Source: Basidiobolus meristosporus CBS 931.73 (taxonomy: Eukaryota; Basidiobolomycota; Basidiobolomycetes; Basidiobolales; Basidiobolaceae). Taken from it: a stretch of 64,000 nt of DNA. The number at the start of each line of letters is the position of its first letter. Within the stretch, counting starts at the first letter, position 1. The DNA lies in assembly GCA_002104905.1 (NCBI GenBank), contig MCFE01000318.1:32141-96140 (forward strand), read 5' to 3'. The translations under genes were made by a program, and so were the position numbers. Below the pieces are notes generated by a model. That model had not been told where the DNA came from and did no database searches. It saw nothing but the letters and a program-made list of their open reading frames with translations. This document shows positions 55,360 to 64,000 of this stretch, one piece after another.

Positions 55360-56525
55360 CTACATAAGCTTCTTTAGATAGGGTATTACTGGAATATATC
55401 CAGAGTGTGAACAATGTTTTCCCCCAATAGTGGTGGATTCCTGACAAGTTGGACACCTTCCAATGGTGGCATTTTCCAATATGAATGCCATGCAACTGTT
55501 AACATATGCCGGTAGCAGGATGGACTCTGGTTCATATGTTGCTGGCTGCATGATGGTTGTCCATTTATGCCATATACATGGTAGGTTGCATCCTAGTATA
55601 ATATTGGCAAGAAGCAGTAGTAGATCCTCAAAGCCCCCGTTACTGATATTAGTGGAAATGTGCCACTTTCCTAGCCATAACATCACATCATTCACCAGTT
55701 GATGGATTACTGAGCTCATTTGACTCCATAAAATAGCCTTGGCATTTTTTTCCACAGGTGCTGTCTCATTGCATAAAGGAATTTTGCCAGGCTCATGCAG
55801 GGTACTGTTGTTAGGGAAGCTAGGCTCACGATCCATCAGTGGGCCTACATCTTCAGAGCAATCTCTCAGTGTGCCATATTCAGAAGGCTGGGGTGAGCCT
55901 AAAGGCATCACAAACTCACCTGACTCAGCTTGAATAAGGTGACAAGTAAGGCTAGGTGCTATTATAACTGTATCAAGCCACTGGCAAGATATTGCTGGCA
56001 CAGTAGTGATTGGTGAATGGTCAAATACTGTTGTAAGAGTCTTGGAGATATTGGAAGTGATTTGGAGAACAAGTAGATAATGTGGTTTTCACTTAATGAT
56101 TTATTGAATGTAAAAGTAGTAATTATACTTTTACCTGGTCTTGGCATTACAAACACGTAGAATAGGTTAAGGAAGGTCCTAAGAATATGTGTGTAAAGTT
56201 TGGGGCTGTTTGGACAACTTTGAGAATTTTCATGTTCTGGGTACCTGGTATTTTGGTAAAAATATTCTAAGTAAATCCCAACAAGGAATTTGGTCAGTAT
56301 TCTCTAGGATTTGAGGGTAATGATCTAAGTGACTAAGATAGGTGAATATTTAGGTGGAATTACAAAGTTTTACAACAAATACAACTTGTGTTGCAAAACA
56401 CTGGCCATGATCCTTCTCATTCTTCCTATGCTGTCTGTGTGCTTTGTGGCTGAGAGGTTGGCTACAATAGCCACATGGTCTTTTTTCTCTTCACTTATGG
56501 CATTAAATCAAAGAGTCTTATCCAT
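55360..56525 (-). pseudogene. TE12 transposase, N-terminal part
   Basis: On the minus strand the start ATG is near 56,525, then the Cys-His region and, after a copia solo LTR at 56,029-56,377, a 213-codon open frame at 55,360-56,001. This reads SLTCHLIQAESGEFVMPLGS, CSEDVGPLMDREPSFPNNST, ANISNGG-type FEDLLLLLANIILGCNLPCI, CPTCQESTTIGGKHCSHSGY and PVIPYLKKLM. It stops where TE13 is inserted. The CX2C in CPTC and later Cys/His are kept. Confidence 0.78.
56029..56377 (-). repeat. solo copia LTR (349 bp)
   Basis: The plus-strand ends are TGTTGTAAGAGTC and AAGTTTTACAACA with the exact 5 bp duplication aatac (56,024-56,028 and 56,378-56,382). It defines the true ends of the copia LTR family. It lies in the N-terminal region of the TE12 transposase. 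Confidence 0.95.
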
Positions 56526-56739
56526 GGGACAAACAGCTTGACACTCAGCAATGTAATGCCATTACATCACTCTTTGATCATTATGTTTACAACAGTCTAG
56601 TATTTGAGATATTGCACCTACATGAGTGTAAGATTCAATGATGACCTGCCATAATAAGTATCAGTAATAAAGTTGTGGCACCACATACACATTTATATGT
56701 AACACCCTTTCCCCTTTGGTTTGACTCACTTGCATATAT

Positions 56740-58807
56740 ATGCCACCAAAAAATAAAGCAAAGTTGTCTAGCCCCCAACTAAACCCCACCACTGACAGCA
56801 GCAGAAGAACAGTTGGACAACAGCTTGCTTTGAAATTTGGTGCAACAAGAAGGGCTACAATCAAAAAAGGCCTTGTGGACAGTGTGCCTACTGGAGAAAA
56901 TGATGTAAACTCCTCAGGCTCTCAGTCTAGTAGGCAATTGGGAATCTCTTTGGAGCCACAAGCAGACCATATTGCTGAAGCAGATAAGAATGTAGCACAA
57001 GTAGCACCTTCAGTTGAAGACCAGCAAATGGTGGTTGTAACATCAGCATCACCTGTATTGGCAAGTATGTTGTCAGCTCATACCAAAGCATTAATGAGGC
57101 TATTAGGTGCAGTGGCTGATAAGATAGATGCAATGACCCAGAGAAATTAGGAAATAGCCCAGAAACAGGATGAGCAAATAATAGGTGTAAAGCAATGAAT
57201 ATATCATGTAGAAAAATCAGTATCTTTGCTGTAGAGAAGGTACGCAAGTAGCTCAATGTCACAGCCAAGAATTGAGCCATTTCCCAATGTAACAGCAGAG
57301 GAACACCATACACTCTTTGAAGTACGCCAACAGTGCCCAAAAATAAAGCCCAGAGAGAAACCTATCACAGCCTTGGAGGGAGAAAATGTAGTATTTATAC
57401 CAAGGCCTAAAAATCAAAGGACATTGAAGATCTGTGAAGCCTCTGAGTACAATGATGAAGAGTGGGCTAATATTCAAGAGGCCATCAGAAGTCTAACACA
57501 CTAACACCTTAAGGCTAGCATACCATGAGACCATCAAGACCTCAATGCCAAGTGGAATGTGCCTGACTTGCTCTTTGAGCATTATCCTAGATTCAAACAA
57601 GCAAATGGTTTTTGGGCCAGCATTGGTATGCTAAGAAAGTATCTCAAGAATAGCAGAAACTATCAGAGGCAGAAGGACTAGGGTACAATGGCTAAAAACC
57701 AGCAGCTTCCTCAAGAGCCTGTTACAAGCAGGGCCAAAAGCTCTAAACAATTGTCAAAGAGACATCAGGTAGCTGGAAGAGTGCCAATAAGGGAAAAGCA
57801 GGCAGACGCAGATGCACCAGCACAACATTCACCAAGGTAAAAGTGTGGTACTTCTCAAGAAGCATTCAGTCAAAGTAGCATTGAAGGACCTGGTAGTGAT
57901 AAAAATAAACAGCTACCTCAGGAGCCCATGACAGCATGGGCTGAGAGCTCAAAACAAGCAGAAAAGAAGCATCATGTTGCCTGCAGACTGCCAGCAAGAG
58001 ACAAGCAGGCCAAAACAGATGCATCAGAGTAGCATTTATCAATCAGAAAACATAGTTCAATACAAGAAGCACTCAGATAAAGTAGCAGTGAAAGACCTGG
58101 TAGTGATAAAGGAAAAGGTAAAGGGAAAAAGTCTACCCAAGTTAGAGACAGGGATGCATAAGGAAAAAGCTGCAATTCTTGCCAATTAATGCCATAAGCC
58201 TGGACCAGACAGAATCCCATCATAGCCAAGAAGAATTACTAACAAGAAAACCGCTGTTTTCACAAGAGCTGAAAGTGCAGCCAGTTAAGCTACACTCCAG
58301 TGAGGCCAATGAGTTTGCAGAGAAAGGCAATTTGTCTACCACAGCCTCCACATCTTCCATTGCTGACAGAGTGGAGATTCCACTGACAGACAACACAACA
58401 ATGTCAAGAGCTCAGAAGGTTACCACAATGCCTTCAGTGGAATTTTGAACATTAATAGACACACCAAGAGGTTGCAGCACTTCTTTAAGAGCAGTGCTCA
58501 AGAAAATGCACTTGAATATTGTAAGGATTTATTGCAAAGACTGGCAGATGAGGTGCTAGACCTTGCAGTGCTGGCTGAAGACCAGGACATGTAGGAGTCA
58601 GTGAGTGAACAGTGGCTTAGAGCTATAGGGTTCCCACCAAAGTCATGGAAACTGAGCATTACAGCAGAAATACTAAATGTGTGGTGGATTTTAATGGAGT
58701 TACTTGTTGAGTGTGGGGTTGGGCTTAATGTTAGTGTAGGGTAAAGGGACCTGTGTAGGTTAATACCATTGGCAATTGAGGTACAAGCAAAGTTTCAATG
58801 GATATAA
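56740..58807 (+). pseudogene. ORF2 of TE12
   Basis: ATG at 56,740 begins MPPKNKAKLSSPQLNPTTDS and stays open for 136 codons (SSRRTVGQQLALKFGATRRA; GENDVNSSGSQSSRQLGISL; MLSAHTKALMRLLGAVADKI) to a TAG at 57,148. Further parts are SQPRIEPFPNVTAEEHHTLF and IPRPKNQRTLKICEASEYND at 57,256-57,504, FWASIGMLRKYLKNSRNYQR near 57,610-57,670, two Lys/Ser-rich units at 57,710-58,110, and the C-terminal QPVKLHSSEANEFAEKGNLS at 58,179-58,448. By alignment the natural stop is near 58,805. It is broken in several places. Confidence 0.74.
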
Positions 58808-59136
58808 AACAATTTGTATGCACAAAAAGTAAGAGAAATGGTTGAGTCAGGAAGTAAGGAGTCTGAAAAAGTGGCAATAGCCAATCAATGCACACAAATG
58901 TAGGAGGTGATAGAGTGTCTGGGATCAGAAAGTGTGAAAATTGGTTGAGAACCAATCAAAAGCCACTTTTGTTTTGTTGTGATGAAAATTTTGACCAAGT
59001 TTCTTGTGAAATCTGGGGTGCAATTAGTTTTTGAAGGTCTTTGCACAGTGTCCTGATAAGATCAATACCTCTTAGTCATGGGAATTAGAATTGGCAATGG
59101 CCTTTTGACAAGATCATCACAATGATTTTCATAGGG
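58808..59136 (+). other. TE12 ORF2-side subterminal region and terminal repeat
   Basis: This is non-coding DNA homologous to 28,942-29,356 and to the reverse of 50,755-51,073. It contains gtgaaatctggggtgcaatta and ends ATGATTTTCATAGGG. Transposase sequence of TE11 starts at the next base. Confidence 0.75.
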
Positions 59137-59495
59137 AAACAACATCTACTTTTAGATTATTGTAAGCATTGGGAAATATATGCATACACTGTAGGGGTGT
59201 TTGTCAAAAAGTGGAACACTAATATCAATTTGGCATAACTATGGCTTTTATGCACAGAGTTTGTGACAGGATTGTAGTGCCCACATTGCTAGCATAAAGC
59301 TGAGCTCATTTATCTCTGCTACTGTATCTATTCTTGACTCCCTCTTGCTCAAGATGTAGAGAACAACAGGGCATGCTTCACTTTCTAGGGGTTTCCCACA
59401 GAGCAGATGTGTGGGGAGATGGGAAGAGAAGTTAAGTTATAAATACAGTCATATCCCTATCTCATCCAGCATATTACCTTCAAGTGTTTGATGTC
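59137..59495 (+). pseudogene. TE11 transposase, right part
   Basis: It continues the host interrupted at 48,258: aagcattgggaaatatatgc, then a stopped version of VxGIFxxKWxTNxNLA and the KAELIYLCYC region. It ends around ccttcaagtg (59,490), where copia Gag begins on the other strand. Confidence 0.7.
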
Positions 59496-60309
59496 TAACT
59501 CAAAGCCCAAAAACCGGTGTGTCAGGCTATTATGGGGGGGGTAAATACCACCTCTTCATTAGTGGTGTGCACTTCCACAAGTACCATCTTAATAACCAAC
59601 ATGGATCTTATGTTTATTGAATATTTATTTCTTCTCCTGCTAACATTTTGGAAATAAAAAAACTTTGTCTTGGATGCATCTTTCTAACAAATGAGCATGA
59701 AGGATGTGTGCTTTCTAATGCTTTCAAGGCATTCTTTGCTGTTTTAGCTACTGAGCATCAGATAGGCTCTTTGCCTTAACACTCCCTATACAAATGCACA
59801 AAGTTGGAATTCATTGGATTGTTGCTAGCATTCTGCTGGCATTCTGATGGTGTTTCACTAGTATTCTGATGGTGCTTTACTAGTACTCTGATGGTGTTTT
59901 GCTGGTGTTTTGCCAATGCTTCTGCTACATATTTTCAGTTGCAATTTTTGGTGGAAGTAATGATTACCAAATTGGAAGGATGTCCACTTGTCTGCTTTGG
60001 AGCTATTACTTGAGATCTTGAGAGTTGTCACTTCTCAGAAGGTTAGAGTTCAGTCAATATTATCATGTTATTCTGCTGGCCTTTCCTTTGATTTTCTTCT
60101 TAGAGATTACAGTATATGTAGTTCAAGAACTTTGTTCTTTCTTTCCATATATTGAGGCTTCTTCTCCTATATTTTTAGGAGGACATTCTTTGCCAATGAG
60201 AGCATCCCACAGGCCTCATTCCTGTAGCATCATTTTGATCTTCACCTTGCAGACTTGCCAGTTACATCCATCCAGCTTTTGAGTAAATAGAAAATTGCAG
60301 CAAGTGACA
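59496..60309 (-). pseudogene. copia C6 Gag fragment with MITE insert
   Basis: On the minus strand the Gag opening is near 60,285 (codons for LDGCNWQVCKVKIKM-like residues), then the region for CPPKNIGEEA near 60,170. A 322 bp MITE is next, then the KKMHPRQSFFISKMLAGEEI zone at 59,630-59,700 and a frame-broken VDEMESVG equivalent down to 59,496. It aligns with C1 26-480. It is older than the other Gag copies. Confidence 0.82.
59784..60105. mobile_element. MITE-2 copy b (322 bp)
   Basis: It begins CCCTATACAAATGC and ends GATTTTCTTCTTAGAG. It shares gttggaattcat near the left end and ggcctttnctt near the right end with copy a at 25,899. The flanks act / att are compatible with a 3 bp duplication with one change. 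The interior has 4-5 imperfect ~22 bp repeats of attctgatggtgttttgct. No protein is encoded. Confidence 0.72.
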
Positions 60310-60326
60310 GCTTAGGGCTCATAAGC

Positions 60327-60671
60327 ATCTGTAAGAGTCTTGGAGATATCTGAAGCCACTGGGCAAAAAAGCAGATTTTGTGAATTTCACAAAGTAGTGT
60401 ATTACAGTTTTAAGTGGTACTTATACTGTGCATCATCTTGCCAACTAACAAATGTAAAATATGTCATGAGAGGCCCCAAGGGCATGTGTGCAATGCTTAG
60501 GGCTGCTGGGATAGCCTTTGAGCTCTTCATGTTTTGTGTATTTGATGTCTTGGTGAGAATATATCAAGCAAGTCCCAACAAGGAATTTGGGCTGAACTCT
60601 GAGATATTAGACCATGAGCAAGGTAGCAAAGATAGGGGAGTATCTAGATATAGTTACAAAATTACAAAACA
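60327..60671 (-). repeat. 5' LTR of copia C6
   Basis: On the plus strand it runs atcTGTAAGAGTC..TTACAAAACA, 345 bp with several changes from the consensus. The primer site gggctcataagc is next to its inner end (60,315-60,326). Its outer flank is copia C7 RNase H sequence. Confidence 0.85.
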
Positions 60672-61036
60672 CAGGATGCCTCTTTCTTTACAGTAATGGA
60701 GCAATCTCATGAAACTTGAGAAAGTAACCAACCATCAAGCTTTCTACCATAGAAACAGAGTATTTAAGATTTAGGTCTATTCAAAGTGTGCATTACTACT
60801 ATATTTCAGGATACTCAAAGGCATATGAGATTAGCTAAAGATCCAACTTTTCTTACTGGAACTAGGTAAATAGGTAATAGTCACTATCTCATCTGAGAAG
60901 GTATAGAGTATGACTTAGTTAGGTTAGTTTACTGTCCCACAGATGGAATGATTGCCAATACACTCACAAGACCATTAGCTATAGACAGATCTGAATATCT
61001 TGGATCACAATGGTGCTAGATAACATGCATATTTAG
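60672..61036 (+). pseudogene. copia C7 RNase H fragment
   Basis: It reads a degenerate TGYTFLYCKGAISW (ggatgcctctttctttacag..), LSTxETE and HFIREG- and VYCPTDGMIAN-type codons. It matches C1 3,515-3,931 with deletions and stops. A purine tract gctgagtgggag and an LTR follow. Confidence 0.85.
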
Positions 61037-61047
61037 CTGAGTGGGAG

Positions 61048-61281
61048 TGTTGTAAGTTCTGCAATTATACCTGGGTATTTGCCTTAGTCACTTAGATCAC
61101 AGTCTACAGAATTTAGAGAAATATGGCTAAACTCCTTGTCAGAATTTGCTTAGAATATTTCACCAAAATTGCTGGTACCCAGGACATGAAAAGAATCTCA
61201 AAGATGTCCAAACAGCCCCAAGCTTTGCACACATGATTTGTTCTCCCAAACACTTCCAATATCTCCAAAACTCTTACAGCA
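61048..61281 (+). repeat. copia LTR flanked by both PPT and PBS (234 bp, deleted)
   Basis: It starts TGTTGTAAGTTCTGC after gctgagtgggag and ends CTCTTACAGCA. About 114 bp are missing between cacacatg and the final block. The 12 bases after it are the copia primer site, so internal sequence lies on both sides. Confidence 0.85.
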
Positions 61282-61495
61282 GGTTATGAGCCCCAAGACA
61301 TGACTCTCTGCAATGTGTATGACCTATGCATGCTTTGCCAAAACTTTGCAAAATAACAAACAACACTCCTTGATATCATGAAAATTACGTAACCAAGTTG
61401 TTCCATCAATTGGCTTCAATCACTTAGAAATCCTCACAGCACATTCTACTCGAAGTGTAATCTGTTTGATTATGGATTTGTACCCATCCAATGAG
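61282..61495 (+). other. copia primer site and leader, then unique non-coding DNA
   Basis: ggttatgagccc at 61,282-61,293 is the half-tRNA-Met type primer site, and actctctgcaatgt after it matches the copia leader of C3. From about 61,330 I see no similarity to any repeat in the window and no coding frame. This is the edge of the transposon island. Confidence 0.65.
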
Positions 61496-61678
61496 TCAGA
61501 AGCTAACTGGGTGAGCATTATTGGCCACCAAATTTGTGGGCAGGCTTTTTAATATGGCGATCACAGCTTTGGCTAGAGCAATCTGGGGGAAATCCCCAGT
61601 TTGTTCCATGTTGCGGAGGAGGTGGTCGTAGGCTAGCCACTCTGATAGTTGGGCAGTGGAATTAGCCCCCTCAAGCAT
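61496..61678 (-). other. possible coding remnant next to island edge
   Basis: A 60-codon frame on the minus strand reads LEGANSTAQLSEWLAYDHLL, RNMEQTGDFPQIALAKAVIA and ILKSLPTNLVANNAHPVSF. Its composition is protein-like and part of it resembles the ILxSLP pattern of copia-type Gag proteins, but I cannot assign it. It could be an old Gag fragment, a broken host exon or chance. Confidence 0.3.
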
Positions 61679-61880
61679 AGAACAGGGATCTACACAGCAT
61701 TGGATGCTTTAGGGGTGAAACAAGATAGGAAAACGTATGATCACTCGGTGGTGCGCAAACCAAAGCATCAACCAAGCCAGGAGGCATCTCCTGAACCACC
61801 CACTGTACAGATCGGGCAGAGGCAGCCAGGAAACGTACGCAGAAGGAAGTATTCAGGGCGATGCATGGAGGGTGGTTGGA

Positions 61881-61887
61881 TATAAAT
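61881..61887 (+). promoter_or_regulatory. TATA-like element upstream of secreted protein gene
   Basis: tataaat lies 43 bp before the ATG at 61,930, in a GC-richer context. The distance is reasonable for a fungal promoter. The region 61,680-61,929 has no other recognised motif. Confidence 0.4.
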
Positions 61888-61929
61888 GAGGATGATCAGG
61901 TCACTTCCGACTCAGTATCTCCTCCAACC

Positions 61930-62382
61930 ATGAAATACACCTACATCGCTCTTTTGCTCACCTTGGTCTTGATGGCAGTTCAGGAGGTGAAGGCCGCCTG
62001 CAATGCCCAGGTCACCTTCGACGCTTGTATTGAGCGTGGCAAACAGTATTTCTCCCTGTGCTCGGAGACCGACTGGGCTTGCAAGTGCCAACGACAGAAG
62101 GACATCATGAACTGCTACAACCTCTGCCTGGAGGATGCTGTGGTCCAAGCCCAAGCCGAGATTCAGAAAACGGTCGTCAACGCCAACTGCATCCAGGCCA
62201 CCACGTCCACCAGCACTAGACTGCCAACGGTCACTTCCGCCCTCTCCAGTCAGCCGGCCTCGACCGGTACCCCAAGTGCCACCAATGCTCCCGCCCCCAA
62301 CAGTGCCAACCAGAAAACCACCTTCCCAGCAGGGATTTGGATCGCCGCAATCGCCAGCGTCTTCCTAGGAAATAGAAACTAG
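61930..62382 (+). CDS. small secreted Cys-rich, probably GPI-anchored protein
   Basis: A 150-residue protein. Residues 1-22 (MKYTYIALLLTLVLMAVQEV, then KA) form a clear signal peptide. The mature part has eight cysteines in ~70 residues with spacing CX8CX10CX6CX1CX8CX3CX20C, starting CNAQVTFDACIERGKQYFSL. A Ser/Thr/Pro-rich stalk follows (about residues 80-130), then a short hydrophobic tail (FPAGIWIAAIASVFLG) that would suit a GPI signal, though it ends in the polar NRN. Proteins of this build are common on fungal cell walls; the spacing is reminiscent of, but not the same as, CFEM domains. I chose the ATG at 61,930 over an in-frame one at 61,861 because only it gives an N-terminal signal peptide. 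The gene has no intron and normal CG content. It stands about 650 bp from the transposon edge. Its role is unknown. Confidence 0.8.
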   Translation: MKYTYIALLLTLVLMAVQEVKAACNAQVTFDACIERGKQYFSLCSETDWACKCQRQKDIMNCYNLCLEDAVVQAQAEIQKTVVNANCIQATTSTSTRLPTVTSALSSQPASTGTPSATNAPAPNSANQKTTFPAGIWIAAIASVFLGNRN

Positions 62383-62445
62383 ACCAACATAGATATAGTG
62401 TGTAGTGAATCAGTCGGATTACTTGGATGTTCCATATCACCACCT

Positions 62446-62451
62446 AATAAA
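62446..62451 (+). terminator. polyadenylation signal AATAAA
   Basis: AATAAA occurs 63 bp after the stop of the secreted-protein gene and ~120 bp before the taxilin start, so it probably belongs to the former. Confidence 0.55.
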
Positions 62452-62568
62452 CAACCACATCAAAATCAACGGGGGTCATCATTGATCCATTGGACGAAGG
62501 GGATTTCTCCTTTTTAGCTCGGATTTGGTTGCCATGGTTGGTTTGAGGTTGGATACAGCGAGTTTACA

Positions 62569-64000
62569 ATGAACTCCACCGTCAACACCCTAATCCAGGA
62601 CAAGATAGTCCAACTCGAGAGCGGCCTTTCGGTCGATGAGGAACAGGAGAGACTTCTAGGTAGGTGGCCTCCCGTTGGTTAGAGTTAGGTGCGGCAAAAC
62701 GGTTACTGACACTCCGTAGCCAAGGAATTGGACCAAGTGAGGAATGAGTTGGAGGGACTGGTACCCCAGGGAAGCCAGGAGGGCTCCCCGTTCTCTGCAC
62801 TCAAAGACAAGTATCTGACTTTGGTATGAATCGCGTTGGAACCGATTTTCCTGGAAAGTGGTCGCTTCTCCGGCTTGTAACTCACCAGCCTGTTTTCGAC
62901 TCGTAGTTTCAGGCGAAGTTCCGTTTGGAGCAGGACCAGGCTAAGATCCACCGTAAAGCTGACCTGATCGGTCGTGAGCGGGACTCAGGTAAGCCTCCTT
63001 CCGCCCCAACCAACCACTCGACCCACCCTTTGCTCACACCCCGGATCGCCGGGCACCCCCCGAATCCCCCAGTCAAGGCCGACCTATCGAAAGTCTCCGA
63101 ACTCAAAGGGAAACTTGAAAACCTATGCCGGGAGCTTCAACGAGAGAACAAGCGGATCAAGGTAAGGGGTCAGCAGAGGAGCGCAATCAGTCGGACCAAG
63201 GCCGCTCATCCCGCACGTTTAGGAGGAGAGCTTGCGCATCGCCCAGGAGGAACAATCGAAGCGGATGGAAATCTCGGGTAAGTTCGAATCGGCCATCCAG
63301 GAAATTCGAGTCAAGATGGACCAAGACTCCGAGGAGAACCGAAAGCGTGCGGAGGAAAATGCTGCGTAAGACTGCTTGATCGCACTCTTCCTGTGATCCT
63401 TGCTGATGTCGGTTTGGACGATCCATCCAGGTTGAAGGAGAAGTTCCAGAGCTTCCTGGCGCAGTTCGACCTTAGCGAGCAGCACCACAACTCCATCATC
63501 AAATCGAAGAACCTCGAGATCCAACTCCTGGAGGCCAAGATCAACCAACATGTGGAATCCACGGCGCAGGAAATGGCCAAGGTACACTTGAGGTTTCTTC
63601 GAACTTGGGAGCAATTCGAACCTAACTGGACGGAGCCTTTGTAGGCGCAAGCGATCACGATCGAGCTCAGCGAGTCCATCCAACGAGAAACGGAGCTGCG
63701 AGAGCAGCTGACCGTGTACGTGGAGAAATTCAAGCAGGTAGAAGGGACGCTCAGTCAAAGCAACGAGATCTTCACCACATTCCGCCAGGAGATGGAGCAG
63801 GTATTGGTTTTCGTAGGAAATCATTGTCGCTGCGGACGCGACTGGACTTTTGGAGCTAGCTAAGGAAGAGGACCAAGAAATACGAGAAAGAAAACCTCCT
63901 GATCAAGCAGAAATGCGAGCAAATGAATCGAGTTATCCTGGAGATGGTGGAGGAGGTTGGGCCCTGACGCTAATGAACCACGGATATCTGCTAACCTATG
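62569..64000 (+). CDS. taxilin-like coiled-coil protein, 3' end outside window
   Basis: Exons: 62,569-62,659; 62,720-62,823; 62,913-62,988 (or from 62,907); 63,073-63,161; 63,223-63,365; 63,431-63,581; 63,645-63,800; 63,860-63,955, then an intron leaving the window. The phases join without a stop for 302 codons. It starts MNSTVNTLIQDKIVQLESGL. The signature LENLCRELQRENKRIK, then KFQSFLAQFDLSEQHHNSII, LEIQLLEAKINQHVE, LREQLTVYVEKFKQVEGTLS, FTTFRQEMEQ and KKYEKENLLIKQKC, follows the order of animal taxilins (myosin-like coiled-coil family). In animals taxilin binds syntaxin and acts in vesicle traffic; the fungal role is less clear. Introns are 59-89 bp and several contain ctgac or ctaat branch-point-like words. 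The last donor is gttggg, unusual next to gtaagg, gtatga and gtaggt. The family match is strong and splice sites are by eye. Confidence 0.92.

Larger units (their letters stand above)
48259..59136. mobile_element. Tnp2-type transposon TE12, both ends present, three nested inserts
   Basis: The left end is CCCTATGAAAAACAGC (transposase side) and the right end ATGATTTTCATAGGG (ORF2 side). The host reads ttcccaaa on the left and aaacaacatc on the right, giving a 3 bp duplication aaa. Inside lie a P-class LTR (49,532-50,335), element TE13 (50,755-55,359) and a copia solo LTR (56,029-56,377). Without these TE12 is about 5.1 kb. The genes are divergent: transposase on the minus strand, ORF2 on the plus strand. 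The transposase core is deleted. Confidence 0.85.

Noticed and set aside
50751-55363. Firm statement that the Tnp2 family makes 4 bp target duplications
   Set aside because: TE13 fits ctac (4 bp) or cta (3 bp) because of an extra C at the left end, while TE12 fits aaa (3 bp). The length is left as 3-4 bp.
61649-61885. 78-codon plus-strand frame before the secreted-protein gene
   Set aside because: It has low-complexity polar composition, no recognisable motif, overlaps the probable promoter and ends just after the TATA-like element. It is better read as 5' flank.
62231-62443. Long minus-strand frames opposite the secreted-protein and taxilin genes
   Set aside because: They are the complement of GC-rich coding exons and carry no signal of their own. 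The plus-strand genes have a signal peptide, exon phase agreement and family motifs.

Overview
The window looks like a fungal nuclear contig. The evidence is a fungal-type small secreted Cys-rich protein, a taxilin gene split by 59-89 bp introns with GT..AG ends, and fungal copia, Ty3 and Tnp2-type transposons. I cannot place it below a filamentous fungus (an early-diverging lineage or a basidiomycete). About 61.3 kb is a dense, decayed transposon island. Only the last ~2.1 kb (61,930-64,000) holds intact host genes. CG dinucleotides are scarce in the island and common in the genes.

Labels used below. C1-C7 are Ty1/copia copies (LTR ~348 bp, ends TGTTGTAA..TTACAACA): C1 1-4,290; C2 5,021-6,505; C3 19,490-20,189; C4 20,190-23,344; C5 31,997-33,225 (another subfamily); C6 59,496-60,671; C7 60,672-61,330. 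There is also a solo copia LTR at 56,029-56,377. G1-G3 are Ty3 copies (LTR 282 bp): 30,407-31,990; 34,320-37,502; 37,503-40,460. P1 (10,723-15,467) is an LTR element with ~800 bp LTRs that encodes only Gag and an aspartic protease. Related LTRs of 0.8-1.13 kb occur alone at several sites. TE1-TE13 are copies of one DNA transposon that encodes a Tnp2-like transposase and, divergently, an unknown coiled-coil protein called ORF2 here. Its ends are CCCTATGAAAAATWATT.. inverted repeats with a 3-4 bp target duplication.

Layout: 1-6.5 kb copia C1, an ORF2 fragment and C2. 6.5-19.5 kb TE2 and TE3, with P1 and solo LTRs nested in TE3. 19.5-23.3 kb copia C3 inside C4, with a solo LTR and a MITE. 23.3-30.4 kb TE4-TE6. 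30.4-40.5 kb Ty3 G1, copia C5, an ORF2 fragment (TE7), then Ty3 G2 and G3, with two solo LTRs and a 734 bp perfect-plan palindromic MITE. 40.5-48.3 kb TE8-TE11. 48.3-59.1 kb TE12 with TE13 nested inside it and TE12 itself inside TE11. 59.1-61.3 kb copia C6 and C7. 61.3-64 kb host DNA with the GPI-type protein and taxilin.

The transposable elements depend on each other. Copies that still carry both ends (TE12, TE13) have lost the transposase catalytic core. MITEs of 309 and 322 bp share the transposon's terminal motif. The P family lacks reverse transcriptase and integrase, so it would need another element's machinery. Nearly every insertion seen lies in an older element, and target duplications at many junctions allow the order of events to be read. 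No bacterial-type systems, CRISPR arrays, rRNA or tRNA genes were seen.
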